From DASUSH01 sp036375215 (GTDB taxonomy: Bacteria > Actinomycetota > Thermoleophilia > Solirubrobacterales > 70-9), in the NCBI GenBank assembly GCA_036375215.1, contig DASUSH010000050.1, positions 1-13,256 on the forward strand: a stretch of DNA of 13,256 nt, given 5' to 3'. The notes below the pieces were generated by a model. The model was not told where the DNA came from. It ran no database searches and saw only the letters and a program-made list of their open reading frames with translations. A program made the position numbers and the translations under genes. Below, in pieces: positions 5,634 to 12,299 of this stretch (position 1 is the stretch's first letter; the number at the start of each line of letters is the position of its first letter).

Positions 5634-6119
5634 GTGCCCTTCTTCATCTGCCCGAGCTGCGGGAACCGGGAGCTCTCGTCCGAGCGCACGGCGGGCCTGT
5701 CCTCGCGCCCGAAGGGCTGCTCGAAGTGCGGCTCGAGCTTCGTCTTCGAGCTCCTCGACGACTACTACCCGGCGCCGGACGCGGCCTTCTTCGCGTGCGA
5801 CGCCGACGCGCGCGTGATCGAGGCCGGCCGCGGCAGCTTCGAGCTCACCGGCCTGAAGACCACCGACGTGATCGGCCGGCCGGTGCAGGACGTCCTCGGC
5901 CTCGAGTGGATCGACCCGGGCGACGGCGGCACGGCCGCCGACACCAACAAGGACGGCGAGACCGATCCGATCGAGACCACGCTCGAGTGGGGCGTGCGCT
6001 CGCTCGGCAAGCGCGTCGCCCTGCACGCCGAGGGCGACCTGCCGGCCGAGGCCGTGGCCGACGTCTTCCCCGCCTATGACGAGGACGGCGGGATGCTCCT
6101 GGTCCTGACCCCGGAGTAA
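5634..6119 (+). CDS. zinc-ribbon plus PAS-like domain protein, function unknown
   Basis: I do not recognise a named family. The N-terminus holds two CxxC knuckles, Cys6/Cys9 in FICPSCGN and Cys29/Cys32 in GCSKCGS, a classic four-cysteine zinc ribbon. From about residue 44 to the end, the pattern AFFACDADARVIEAGRGSFE, TGLKTTDVIGRPVQDVLGL and a closing FPAYDEDGGMLLVLTP resembles a PAS sensory fold. Between them in the PAS part lies DTNKDGETDPIE (103-114), which matches the calcium-ligand spacing of an EF-hand loop. There is no signal peptide or membrane segment, so it should be cytoplasmic. The GTG start at 5634 is set by the zinc ribbon and the -10 spacing. It lies 14 nt before secDF, in the place where Actinobacteria usually carry yajC. 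A regulatory or accessory role near the translocon is inference. Confidence 0.85.
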   Translation: MPFFICPSCGNRELSSERTAGLSSRPKGCSKCGSSFVFELLDDYYPAPDAAFFACDADARVIEAGRGSFELTGLKTTDVIGRPVQDVLGLEWIDPGDGGTAADTNKDGETDPIETTLEWGVRSLGKRVALHAEGDLPAEAVADVFPAYDEDGGMLLVLTPE

Positions 6120-6133
6120 GGTCGCCCACCCAG

Positions 6134-9088
6134 ATGGGCTCGCGCCGCCGCAACCTCTTCATCCTGCTGTTCGTCGTCGGGCTCGTGATCGCGAGCCTTC
6201 TCGTGATCCTGAGCAAGGAGACGCGGCTGGGGCTCGACCTGCGCGGCGGCACCGAGCTGGTCTACGAGGCGCGGCCGACCCCGCAGAACGACCAGATCGA
6301 CTCCGAGGACGTCGGCCGCGCGATCGAGATCATCCGCGACCGGACCGACGCCCTCGGCGTCTCCGAGCCGGAGATCGCCAGGGTGGGCGAGCAGGGCATC
6401 ACGGTCCAGCTGCCGGACGTCCAGAACGCCGAGCGGGCGATCGCCCAGGTCGGCACGACCGCGCAGCTCTTCCTCTACGACTGGGCGCCGAACGTCATCC
6501 CGAACCCCGACGTGCCGGAGTCGACCCCGGCCGACGAGGCCGGCTACAACCGGCAGATCGACGCCGTCCGCGCGGCCTCGAAGCAGAAGCCCGAGTGCTT
6601 CGAGGACGACTGCACGACGACCGGGCCGCGCTACTACCTCTTCGACTCGGACTCGCTCGAGCCCCTGGCCGGGCCCGAGCAGAAGAAGACGGACCTCTTC
6701 CTCGAGTTCCCCGGCGAGGAGCAGCCGCCGAACTCGGAGATCATCGAGGTGCCGCAGGGCACGATCGTCGTCTCCGAGCCGCAGGTCCAGGACGACCCGG
6801 AGACCGAGACCGACGAGGCCGCGACCGGCCCGCAGGAATACTTCGTCCTGAGCGACCGGCCGGCGCTCTCGGGCTTCGACATCACGAACCCCGAGCAGAA
6901 CTACGAGCAGCAGGGCGCCCAGGTCCCCAACGTCACCTTCGACTTCACCGACGAGGGCCGGCCGAAGTTCGAGGAGGTGACCAGGGCGATCGCCGAGCGC
7001 GGGCGCGCCGAGGCGCCCCCCGGCGTGGTCTCCGCCGAGCAGGCCTCGCAGTACTCCGACCACTTCGCGATCGTGCTCGACAACGAGGTCGTCACCCGGC
7101 CGATCATCAACTTCGTCGAGAACCCCGCCGGCATCGACGGCCGCGGCGGCGCCCAGATCTCGGGCAGCTTCGACCTCGAGGAGGCGCAGGACCTCGCCGA
7201 GTTCCTGAAGATCGGCGCGCTGCCGATCGAGCTCCAGCTGATCAGCCAGTCGACCGTCTCGGCGACGCTCGGCGAGGAGGCGCTCGACCAGGGGCTCAAG
7301 GCCGGCCTCGCCGGGCTCCTGATCGTCCTCGCCTTCCTGATCGCCTACTACCGCGTCCTCGGCGTCATCGCCGGCCTCGGCCTGCTCGTCTACTCGCTCT
7401 TCTTCTACGCGCTGATCGAGCTGATCCCGATCACGCTGACCCTGCCGGGCATCGCGGGGCTGATCCTCACGATCGGCGTGGCCGCGGACTCGAACATCGT
7501 CATCTTCGAGCGAATAAAGGAGGAGGCGAGGGCCGGGCGATCGATGGCCTCGGCGATCGCCGAGGGTTACCGCAAGGGCATCGGGACGATCATCGACGCG
7601 AACGTGATCACCCTGATCACGGCCTTCATCCTGTTCGTGCTCGCGACCTCGGGGGTGAAGGGGTTCGCCTTCACGCTCGGCGTAGGGACGATCGCCTCCC
7701 TGTTCACCGCGGTCGTCTTCACGCAGGCGGTGCTCGGCGTGTTCGGCCGCGCGCGCTGGCTGCGCTCGCCGAAGCTGCTCGGCGCCTCGACGGAGCAGCG
7801 GGTCCGCTGGCACTTCGACTTCACCGGCGCCTCCAGGTACTTCTTCTCGATGTCGGGCGTGATCCTCGCGGTGGGGGCGATCGCCTTCGCGACCGAGGGC
7901 CTCAACCTCGGTATCGACTTCGAGTCGGGCACGCGGATCAAGGCCAGCCTCGAGGAGCCCGCGACCGTCGACGACGTGCGCGCGGCGCTCGGCGACGCCG
8001 GCGTCCCGAACGCCGACACGGCCGAGATCCAGGACGTCGAGGACCCCGACCTCGGCGAGAACGTCGTCCAGATCCAGGGCGAGCTCACCCCGACCGAGGC
8101 GGCCGAGATCCGCCCGGCCCTGGTCGACTCGTTCGGGATCGCCGAGGGCGGCGACGCCTTCCAGGAGACGACGATCGGGCCGACCTTCGGCGAGCAGGTC
8201 GCGCGCAGCGCGGTGCTCGCGGTCGTCTTCTCGCTGCTCCTGATCGCCGGCTACATGGCGATCCGGTTCGAGGCCAAGTACGCGGTGCCGGTGATGATCG
8301 CCGTGATCCACGACCTCCTGATCACCGCCGGCGTCTACTCGATCATCGGCGCGGAGGTGTCGAGTGGAACCGTCGCCGCCTTCCTGACCATCCTCGGCTA
8401 CTCGCTCTACGACACCGTGATCGTCTTCGACCGCGTTCGCGAGAACGTCCCGCGCCTGCCGCGGGCCGCGTTCTCCCAGATCGTCAACCGCTCGATGAGC
8501 GAGGTGCTCACCCGGTCCCTGATCACCGGTCTCTCGACGGTCTTCCTGATCGGGGTGCTGCTCGTCTTCGGCGGCGAGACCCTGCAGTCGTTCGCCCTCG
8601 CGATGCTCGTCGGCGTCGCCTCCGGTACGTACTCGTCGATCTTCATCGCCTCGCCGGTGCTCACCGCCTGGAAGGAGCGCGAGCCCGGCTACCGCGCCCG
8701 CCGCCGGGTGATCGAGGAGGCGATGGGCCGGGTCCCGGCGTTCCCCGAGGAGAACGTGGTCGCGAAGCTGGACGAGGAGGCCGAGCGCGAGGAGGGCGGC
8801 GAGCCCGGGCGCTCGGGGACCGGCTTCACCGACGACTCCCCGCGCCGGCCGGGCCCGCCCGAGGTGATCGGCGCCGGCGACGGCCGCGACGGGGGCAACG
8901 GCGCCGAGGCCGATGCCGAGCCGCGGCCCGCCGAGCCCACGCCCCCGACGGGCGCGGGCGAGGAGGCCTCGCAGGAGGAGCTGGTCGGCGCCGGTCAGTC
9001 GGAGGAGGAGCGCGCCAAGGCCGCCCGCCGCGCCCAGCGCCGCGCTCGCCACCAGAAGCGCCGCCGCAAGCACGGAAGGCACCGATGA
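6134..9088 (+). CDS. secDF: fused protein translocase subunit SecDF
   Basis: SecD and SecF joined in one 984-residue chain that uses the proton-motive force to pull preproteins out through SecYEG. Order: TM1 (8-26), DLRGGTELVYEA, and a large external P1 domain (about 30-375) with an acidic insert near 180-235. Then come the SecD TM bundle (386-535), a junction (536-567), SecF TM1 (570-588), a small external domain with GIDFESGT (593-600), and the SecF TM bundle (690-845). The proton-pathway residues are present: Asp452 (VAADSNIVIFERI), Asp760 (GYSLYDTVIVFDRVREN) and Arg794 (LTRSLITG). The 34-residue Asp760-Arg794 spacing equals that of Thermus SecDF (Asp637, Arg671). A tail of about 130 residues is first acidic and proline-rich, then strongly basic (RRAQRRARHQKRRRKHGRHR). 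No stop or shift separates the halves. The start ATG 6134 has only a weak ribosome-binding site. Confidence 0.96.
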   Translation: MGSRRRNLFILLFVVGLVIASLLVILSKETRLGLDLRGGTELVYEARPTPQNDQIDSEDVGRAIEIIRDRTDALGVSEPEIARVGEQGITVQLPDVQNAERAIAQVGTTAQLFLYDWAPNVIPNPDVPESTPADEAGYNRQIDAVRAASKQKPECFEDDCTTTGPRYYLFDSDSLEPLAGPEQKKTDLFLEFPGEEQPPNSEIIEVPQGTIVVSEPQVQDDPETETDEAATGPQEYFVLSDRPALSGFDITNPEQNYEQQGAQVPNVTFDFTDEGRPKFEEVTRAIAERGRAEAPPGVVSAEQASQYSDHFAIVLDNEVVTRPIINFVENPAGIDGRGGAQISGSFDLEEAQDLAEFLKIGALPIELQLISQSTVSATLGEEALDQGLKAGLAGLLIVLAFLIAYYRVLGVIAGLGLLVYSLFFYALIELIPITLTLPGIAGLILTIGVAADSNIVIFERIKEEARAGRSMASAIAEGYRKGIGTIIDANVITLITAFILFVLATSGVKGFAFTLGVGTIASLFTAVVFTQAVLGVFGRARWLRSPKLLGASTEQRVRWHFDFTGASRYFFSMSGVILAVGAIAFATEGLNLGIDFESGTRIKASLEEPATVDDVRAALGDAGVPNADTAEIQDVEDPDLGENVVQIQGELTPTEAAEIRPALVDSFGIAEGGDAFQETTIGPTFGEQVARSAVLAVVFSLLLIAGYMAIRFEAKYAVPVMIAVIHDLLITAGVYSIIGAEVSSGTVAAFLTILGYSLYDTVIVFDRVRENVPRLPRAAFSQIVNRSMSEVLTRSLITGLSTVFLIGVLLVFGGETLQSFALAMLVGVASGTYSSIFIASPVLTAWKEREPGYRARRRVIEEAMGRVPAFPEENVVAKLDEEAEREEGGEPGRSGTGFTDDSPRRPGPPEVIGAGDGRDGGNGAEADAEPRPAEPTPPTGAGEEASQEELVGAGQSEEERAKAARRAQRRARHQKRRRKHGRHR

Positions 9089-9150
9089 GCGACCTCCCGC
9101 CGATCGCACAACTCGCGTCCTGCGTCCTCGACCTGCGGCCGATCGTCTGA
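9085..9150 (+). CDS. 21-residue ORF coupled to secDF, possible leader peptide
   Basis: ATG 9085 overlaps the secDF stop as ATGA and is preceded by GGAAGG at a normal ribosome-binding distance (6 nt). The reading frame encodes 21 residues, starting MSDLPPIAQL and ending DLRPIV, and stops with the TGA at 9148-9150. The last A of this stop is the first base of the next gene's ATG (TGATG). This would couple translation from secDF through the short ORF into the small membrane protein, which has no ribosome-binding site of its own. Whether the peptide itself is functional is unknown. The ORF is short enough to be chance, but three signals (ribosome-binding site, ATGA, TGATG) agree. Confidence 0.45.
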   Translation: MSDLPPIAQLASCVLDLRPIV

Positions 9151-9416
9151 TGGCCGCCCTGGTCTGGTTCACGGTCGGCGTCGCGCTCTGGCACTTCACG
9201 GTGTTCGTCCCCGACCGTTTCTGGGGCGGGATCGTCGGCGCCTTCCTCGGCGCGGTGGTCGGGGCGATGATCACCGGCTTCATCTACTACAGCGCGAGCG
9301 GCGACACGCTCGGCAACACCGACATCGTCACCCTGCTCGCCGCGATCCCGGGGACGCTCCTCGGCCTCGCCGCGGTCTACGCGATCGGCGCGCGCAACGA
9401 GGCGAGGGCGGCCTAG
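9150..9416 (+). CDS. small membrane protein with three predicted TM segments, function unknown
   Basis: An 88-residue hydrophobic protein that I cannot assign to a named family. Segments that could span the membrane are at about 2-20 (ALVWFTVGVALWHFTVFV), 26-47 (a glycine-rich GGIVGAFLGAVVGAMITGF helix with small-xxx-small packing) and 59-80 (IVTLLAAIPGTLLGLAAVYA). The glycine-rich middle segment recalls the GlsB/YeaQ/YmgE transglycosylase-associated class, but the similarity is only in style. The start is ATG 9150, where hydrophobic sequence begins; the frame is open further upstream inside secDF, but that part is an arginine-rich shadow. It shares the TGATG junction with the 21-codon ORF and is likely co-transcribed with secDF. 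In Actinobacteria the gene apt often lies in this interval; it is absent here. A membrane role near SecDF is inference. Confidence 0.8.
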   Translation: MAALVWFTVGVALWHFTVFVPDRFWGGIVGAFLGAVVGAMITGFIYYSASGDTLGNTDIVTLLAAIPGTLLGLAAVYAIGARNEARAA

Positions 9417-9421
9417 GCGCG

Positions 9422-9434
9422 GGGGTCAGACCCC
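9422..9434 (-). repeat. lone REP-like palindrome GGGGTCAGACCCC
   Basis: This is the exact reverse complement of the 13-bp core of the repeats at 2151 and 2191, 7 kb away. It begins 6 nt after the TAG of the small membrane protein gene, a position suited to an RNA hairpin at the end of the secDF unit. The tail of the longer unit is missing. The rest of the gap to recJ (9435-9591) holds no gene I can support. Confidence 0.65.
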
Positions 9435-9591
9435 GTACCTCATCCGGGGGGCGGCTCAGCCATCCGGAGGGGCTCGCCGCGATCCTCCTCGACCGTGGCG
9501 TCGGCCAGGCGGCCGCGGGCGCCCTTCCGGTCGCGGTGCGGTCCCGCAATCAGCGTAGACGCGGGGGAGCGATTCCGTCCGGGCCCCGCAC

Positions 9592-9597
9592 TTAATT
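9592..9597 (+). promoter_or_regulatory. possible -10 (TTAATT) upstream of recJ
   Basis: TTAATT ends 6 nt before the GTG at 9604 and is the only AT-rich hexamer in its surroundings. It departs from TANNNT at the important second base. GGAGGG directly abuts the GTG, too close to act as a normal ribosome-binding site for it. This is the weakest of the four start sites with this geometry. Confidence 0.35.
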
Positions 9598-9603
9598 GGA
9601 GGG

Positions 9604-12201
9604 GTGGCGGCATCCGCAGCGCGCACAGCATTCACGATCGAGCCCTGCTCCTACCGGGAGGTGCGCGAGCTGTCGGCCGAGCTCGGCGTCTCGGAGCCCG
9701 TGGCGATGATGCTGGTGCGGCGCGGATACCGCACCGCGGTGGCCGCCCGCGACTTCCTCGCGGCCGCGGAGACCCACGACCCGTTCGAGTTCGACGCGAT
9801 GGAGGAGGTCGTCGAGGGCCTGCTCGCCGCCGCCGGGGCCGGGCTCAAGGTCACCGTCCACGGGGACTACGACACCGACGGGGTCGCTTCGACCGCAATC
9901 CTCGTCGCCGCCCTGCGCGATGCCGGCGCCGAGTGCGACTGGTACATCCCCGACCGGCTCGCCGACGGATACGGGCTCTCCGCCGCCACCGTCCGGCGGC
10001 TCGCCGCGGCCGGCACCCGGCTGCTCGTCACCGTCGACTGCGGGGTCGGTTGCCCCGACGAGGTCGCGCTCGCGCGCGAGCTCGGCCTCGAGGTGATCGT
10101 CACCGACCACCACGAGCCCGGCGAGCGCCTGCCGGAGTGCCCGATCCTGCACCCGCGCCTCTCCGGCTACCCCTTCGGCGAGCTCTGCGCGACCGCGGTC
10201 GCCTACAAGCTCGCGTCGGCGCTGCGCGAGCGAGCCGGCATCGACGCCGCCGACGTGTCCGACCTCGACCTGGTCGCGCTCGCCACGGTCGCCGACCTGG
10301 TCCCCCTGCGGGGCGAGAACCGGGCCCTCGTCCGTGAGGGCCTGGCCGAGGCGCGCCGCGGCCAGCGGCTCGGGTTGCGAGCGCTGATCGCCGCCGCGGG
10401 CTGCGAGATCGAGCGCCTCGACGAGGGCGACCTCGCGTTCCGCCTGGCGCCGCGGATCAACGCCGCCGGCCGGCTCTACCGCGCCGACGCCGGGGTCGAG
10501 CTGATGCTGACCTCGGACCCCGACCGCGCCGAGGCGATCGCCGAGGAGCTGAACCGCGCCAACAGCGAGCGCCGCTTCGCCGAGCGGGAGGCCCTCGCGG
10601 GCGCCGAGAGCGCGCTCGCCGCGCTCCCCGGCGAGGACCGCGAGGCGCCCGCCGTCGTGATCGCCGGCGAGGGCTGGCACCCGGGCGTGGTCGGGATCGT
10701 CGCCTCGCGGATGGTCGAGCTCCACTGGCGGCCCTCGATCGTGATCGGCCTCGACGCCGACGGGCGCGGCCGGGGGTCGGGGCGCAGCATCCCCGGCTTC
10801 GACCTCCTCGCCGGCCTCCAGGCGTGCTCGGAGCACCTCGAGCGCTTCGGCGGCCACCGCGCGGCCGCCGGGCTCGAGGTCCGCGCCGAGAACGTGGCCG
10901 CCTTCCGGGCCGCCTTCGCCGAGCACGCCGCGTCGGTCCTGACGCCGGCGGACCTGGTCCGCTCCCAGCCGGTCGACGCGATCGTCGGCGGCGAGAGCCT
11001 CGGGCTCCCGGTCGCCGAGGAGCTCGAGCGCCTCGCGCCGTTCGGCAAGGGGAACCCCGAGCCGAGGCTGCTCGTCCCCGCCGCCCGCGTCCGCGACGTG
11101 CGGCCGATGGGGGAGGAGGGCCGCCACGCGCGCTTCAGCCTGCAGAGCGGGGCGCGGCGGGCGCTCGGGGTCGCCTTCGGCGTCAACGGCGAGCTCGACC
11201 GCGCCGCCGCCGGCGGGCCGCTCGACGTCGCGGTGAAGCTCGAGCTCAACCACTGGAACGGCGCGGTCGAGCCCCGGGTCGTCCTCTCCGAGCTCTACGG
11301 GCAGGCGCCCGGGCTCGGCGGCGAGGCTCCGCGGGCCGCGGATGGGCCGGCCTGCTCGACCGCCGCCGGGGCGGAGGAATGGTGGCGGCTCTTCGACGCC
11401 GAGATGCGGGCCGACCTGGAGGCCGCGCCACCGCGCCCATCGGGCCCCTCGGCCCGCACCGTGGTCGATCGGCTCGGTGACTCGCCCGTGGCCTGCATCG
11501 CCGGCCTGCTCTCGACCGGGACGAGCGTGCTCGCGATCTGCGCCGACGTCGCCCGCCGCCGCGGGCTCGCCGAGTCGGCGGCCGACCCGGCCCGCTTCGG
11601 TGGCGGGGAGGCCGTGCTGGCCTGCGGGCGCTGCGCCGCCGCGCCCATGGAGGACCGGGTGGGCGCGCTCACCACGAGCGGGCGCGGGCTCGCGCTCGCC
11701 GACTGGGGCGCGCTCGAGCTCTCGCCCCGGCTCGCCGAGCCCTTCGAGCACGTCGTCGTCGTCGACCCGCCGCCGTTCGCCGAGCTCGAGTCGCTCGCCG
11801 GCAGGGGGGAGGGTTACCTGCACCTCGCCTGGGGCGGGCCCGAGCTCGAGCTGGCGCTCCGCGTGCACGATTCGCAATGGCCGCTGCGCCCGGTGCTCGC
11901 CGCGAGCTTCCGGGCGCTGCGCGAGGCGACGCTCGCCGCCGGCGGCGAGCTCGCGGGCGAGGACCTGCTCGTCGCGCTCGCCGGCGGAGAGCGCCGCCCG
12001 GCGAGTGCCCGGATCGCCGCTCGGAGCGCCCGCGTGCTCACCGACCTCGGTCTCGTCGAGTGGGCTCGAAAGCGCACATCGCGCTCCCTCGGAGTCGTAT
12101 CCTCGGTGGCGAGGGATCTCGAGCGATCGGCGTCCTTCCGGGCCTACCGCGCCCGCCACGAGGAGGGCAAGCGATTCCTGAACAACAAGAAGCAGCGCTA
12201 G
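9604..12201 (+). CDS. recJ: single-stranded-DNA exonuclease RecJ with long C-terminal extension
   Basis: A DHH-family 5'-3' exonuclease that degrades single-stranded DNA in recombination, mismatch repair and base-excision repair. Motifs of the catalytic core are complete: HGDYDTDG (86-93), VDCG (144-147), the DHH triad Asp168-His169-His170, ALATVADLVPL (225-235), PRINAAGR (283-290), EGWHPGVVGIVASR (356-369), GSGRS (391-395) and GGHRAAAG (416-423). The OB-fold region includes PFGKGNPEP (479-487). The protein has 865 residues, against 577 in E. coli; residues from about 570 on resemble the RecJ C-terminal domain of Firmicutes. That part has a helicase-like VVVVDPPP (717-724) without a Walker A motif, a CGRC pair (674-677) and a closing winged-helix-like segment ending VLTDLGLVEW. 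The GTG start is the first in frame after the gap. It lies 98 nt upstream of the first ATG of rel. Confidence 0.96.
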   Translation: MAASAARTAFTIEPCSYREVRELSAELGVSEPVAMMLVRRGYRTAVAARDFLAAAETHDPFEFDAMEEVVEGLLAAAGAGLKVTVHGDYDTDGVASTAILVAALRDAGAECDWYIPDRLADGYGLSAATVRRLAAAGTRLLVTVDCGVGCPDEVALARELGLEVIVTDHHEPGERLPECPILHPRLSGYPFGELCATAVAYKLASALRERAGIDAADVSDLDLVALATVADLVPLRGENRALVREGLAEARRGQRLGLRALIAAAGCEIERLDEGDLAFRLAPRINAAGRLYRADAGVELMLTSDPDRAEAIAEELNRANSERRFAEREALAGAESALAALPGEDREAPAVVIAGEGWHPGVVGIVASRMVELHWRPSIVIGLDADGRGRGSGRSIPGFDLLAGLQACSEHLERFGGHRAAAGLEVRAENVAAFRAAFAEHAASVLTPADLVRSQPVDAIVGGESLGLPVAEELERLAPFGKGNPEPRLLVPAARVRDVRPMGEEGRHARFSLQSGARRALGVAFGVNGELDRAAAGGPLDVAVKLELNHWNGAVEPRVVLSELYGQAPGLGGEAPRAADGPACSTAAGAEEWWRLFDAEMRADLEAAPPRPSGPSARTVVDRLGDSPVACIAGLLSTGTSVLAICADVARRRGLAESAADPARFGGGEAVLACGRCAAAPMEDRVGALTTSGRGLALADWGALELSPRLAEPFEHVVVVDPPPFAELESLAGRGEGYLHLAWGGPELELALRVHDSQWPLRPVLAASFRALREATLAAGGELAGEDLLVALAGGERRPASARIAARSARVLTDLGLVEWARKRTSRSLGVVSSVARDLERSASFRAYRARHEEGKRFLNNKKQR
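12098..12103 (+). promoter_or_regulatory. possible internal promoter -10 (TATCCT) for rel
   Basis: TATCCT fits TANNNT and lies inside the 3' end of recJ. Around it (12061-12123) recJ uses an unusual number of codons ending in A or T (GCT, CGA, ACA, GGA, GTA, GAT, CGA), rare elsewhere in the gene, as if a second signal constrains the DNA. It would give a leader of about 190 nt before the rel ATG. No good -35 was found. Confidence 0.3.
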
Positions 12202-12299
12202 CGGAACGGACGAAGGTCGGGCTCTCGCCCGACGCGGACGGCGCTGCGCCCGCGCCGCCCGACGCGATCACCGCGGAGCTCTCCGAGGAGCACCGCGCC

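Noticed and set aside
7740..7850. A possible frameshift or assembly error joining secD to secF
   Set aside because: The frame is continuous with uniform G/C-ending codon use across the junction, and fused SecDF proteins are known in other phyla.
8913..9149. An N-terminal extension of the small membrane protein gene into secDF
   Set aside because: The in-frame upstream sequence is an Arg/Pro/Ser-rich shadow of the secDF tail; hydrophobic, gene-like sequence starts only at ATG 9150.
6074..9283. A 1069-codon minus-strand open frame antisense to secDF
   Set aside because: Its composition is the Arg/Asp/Leu/Gly/Val-rich mirror of a high-GC gene, without any recognisable motif, while the plus strand encodes a complete SecDF.
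9592..12159. An 855-codon minus-strand open frame antisense to recJ
   Set aside because: A shadow frame of the real gene; low-complexity composition and no motifs, against a full set of RecJ motifs on the plus strand.
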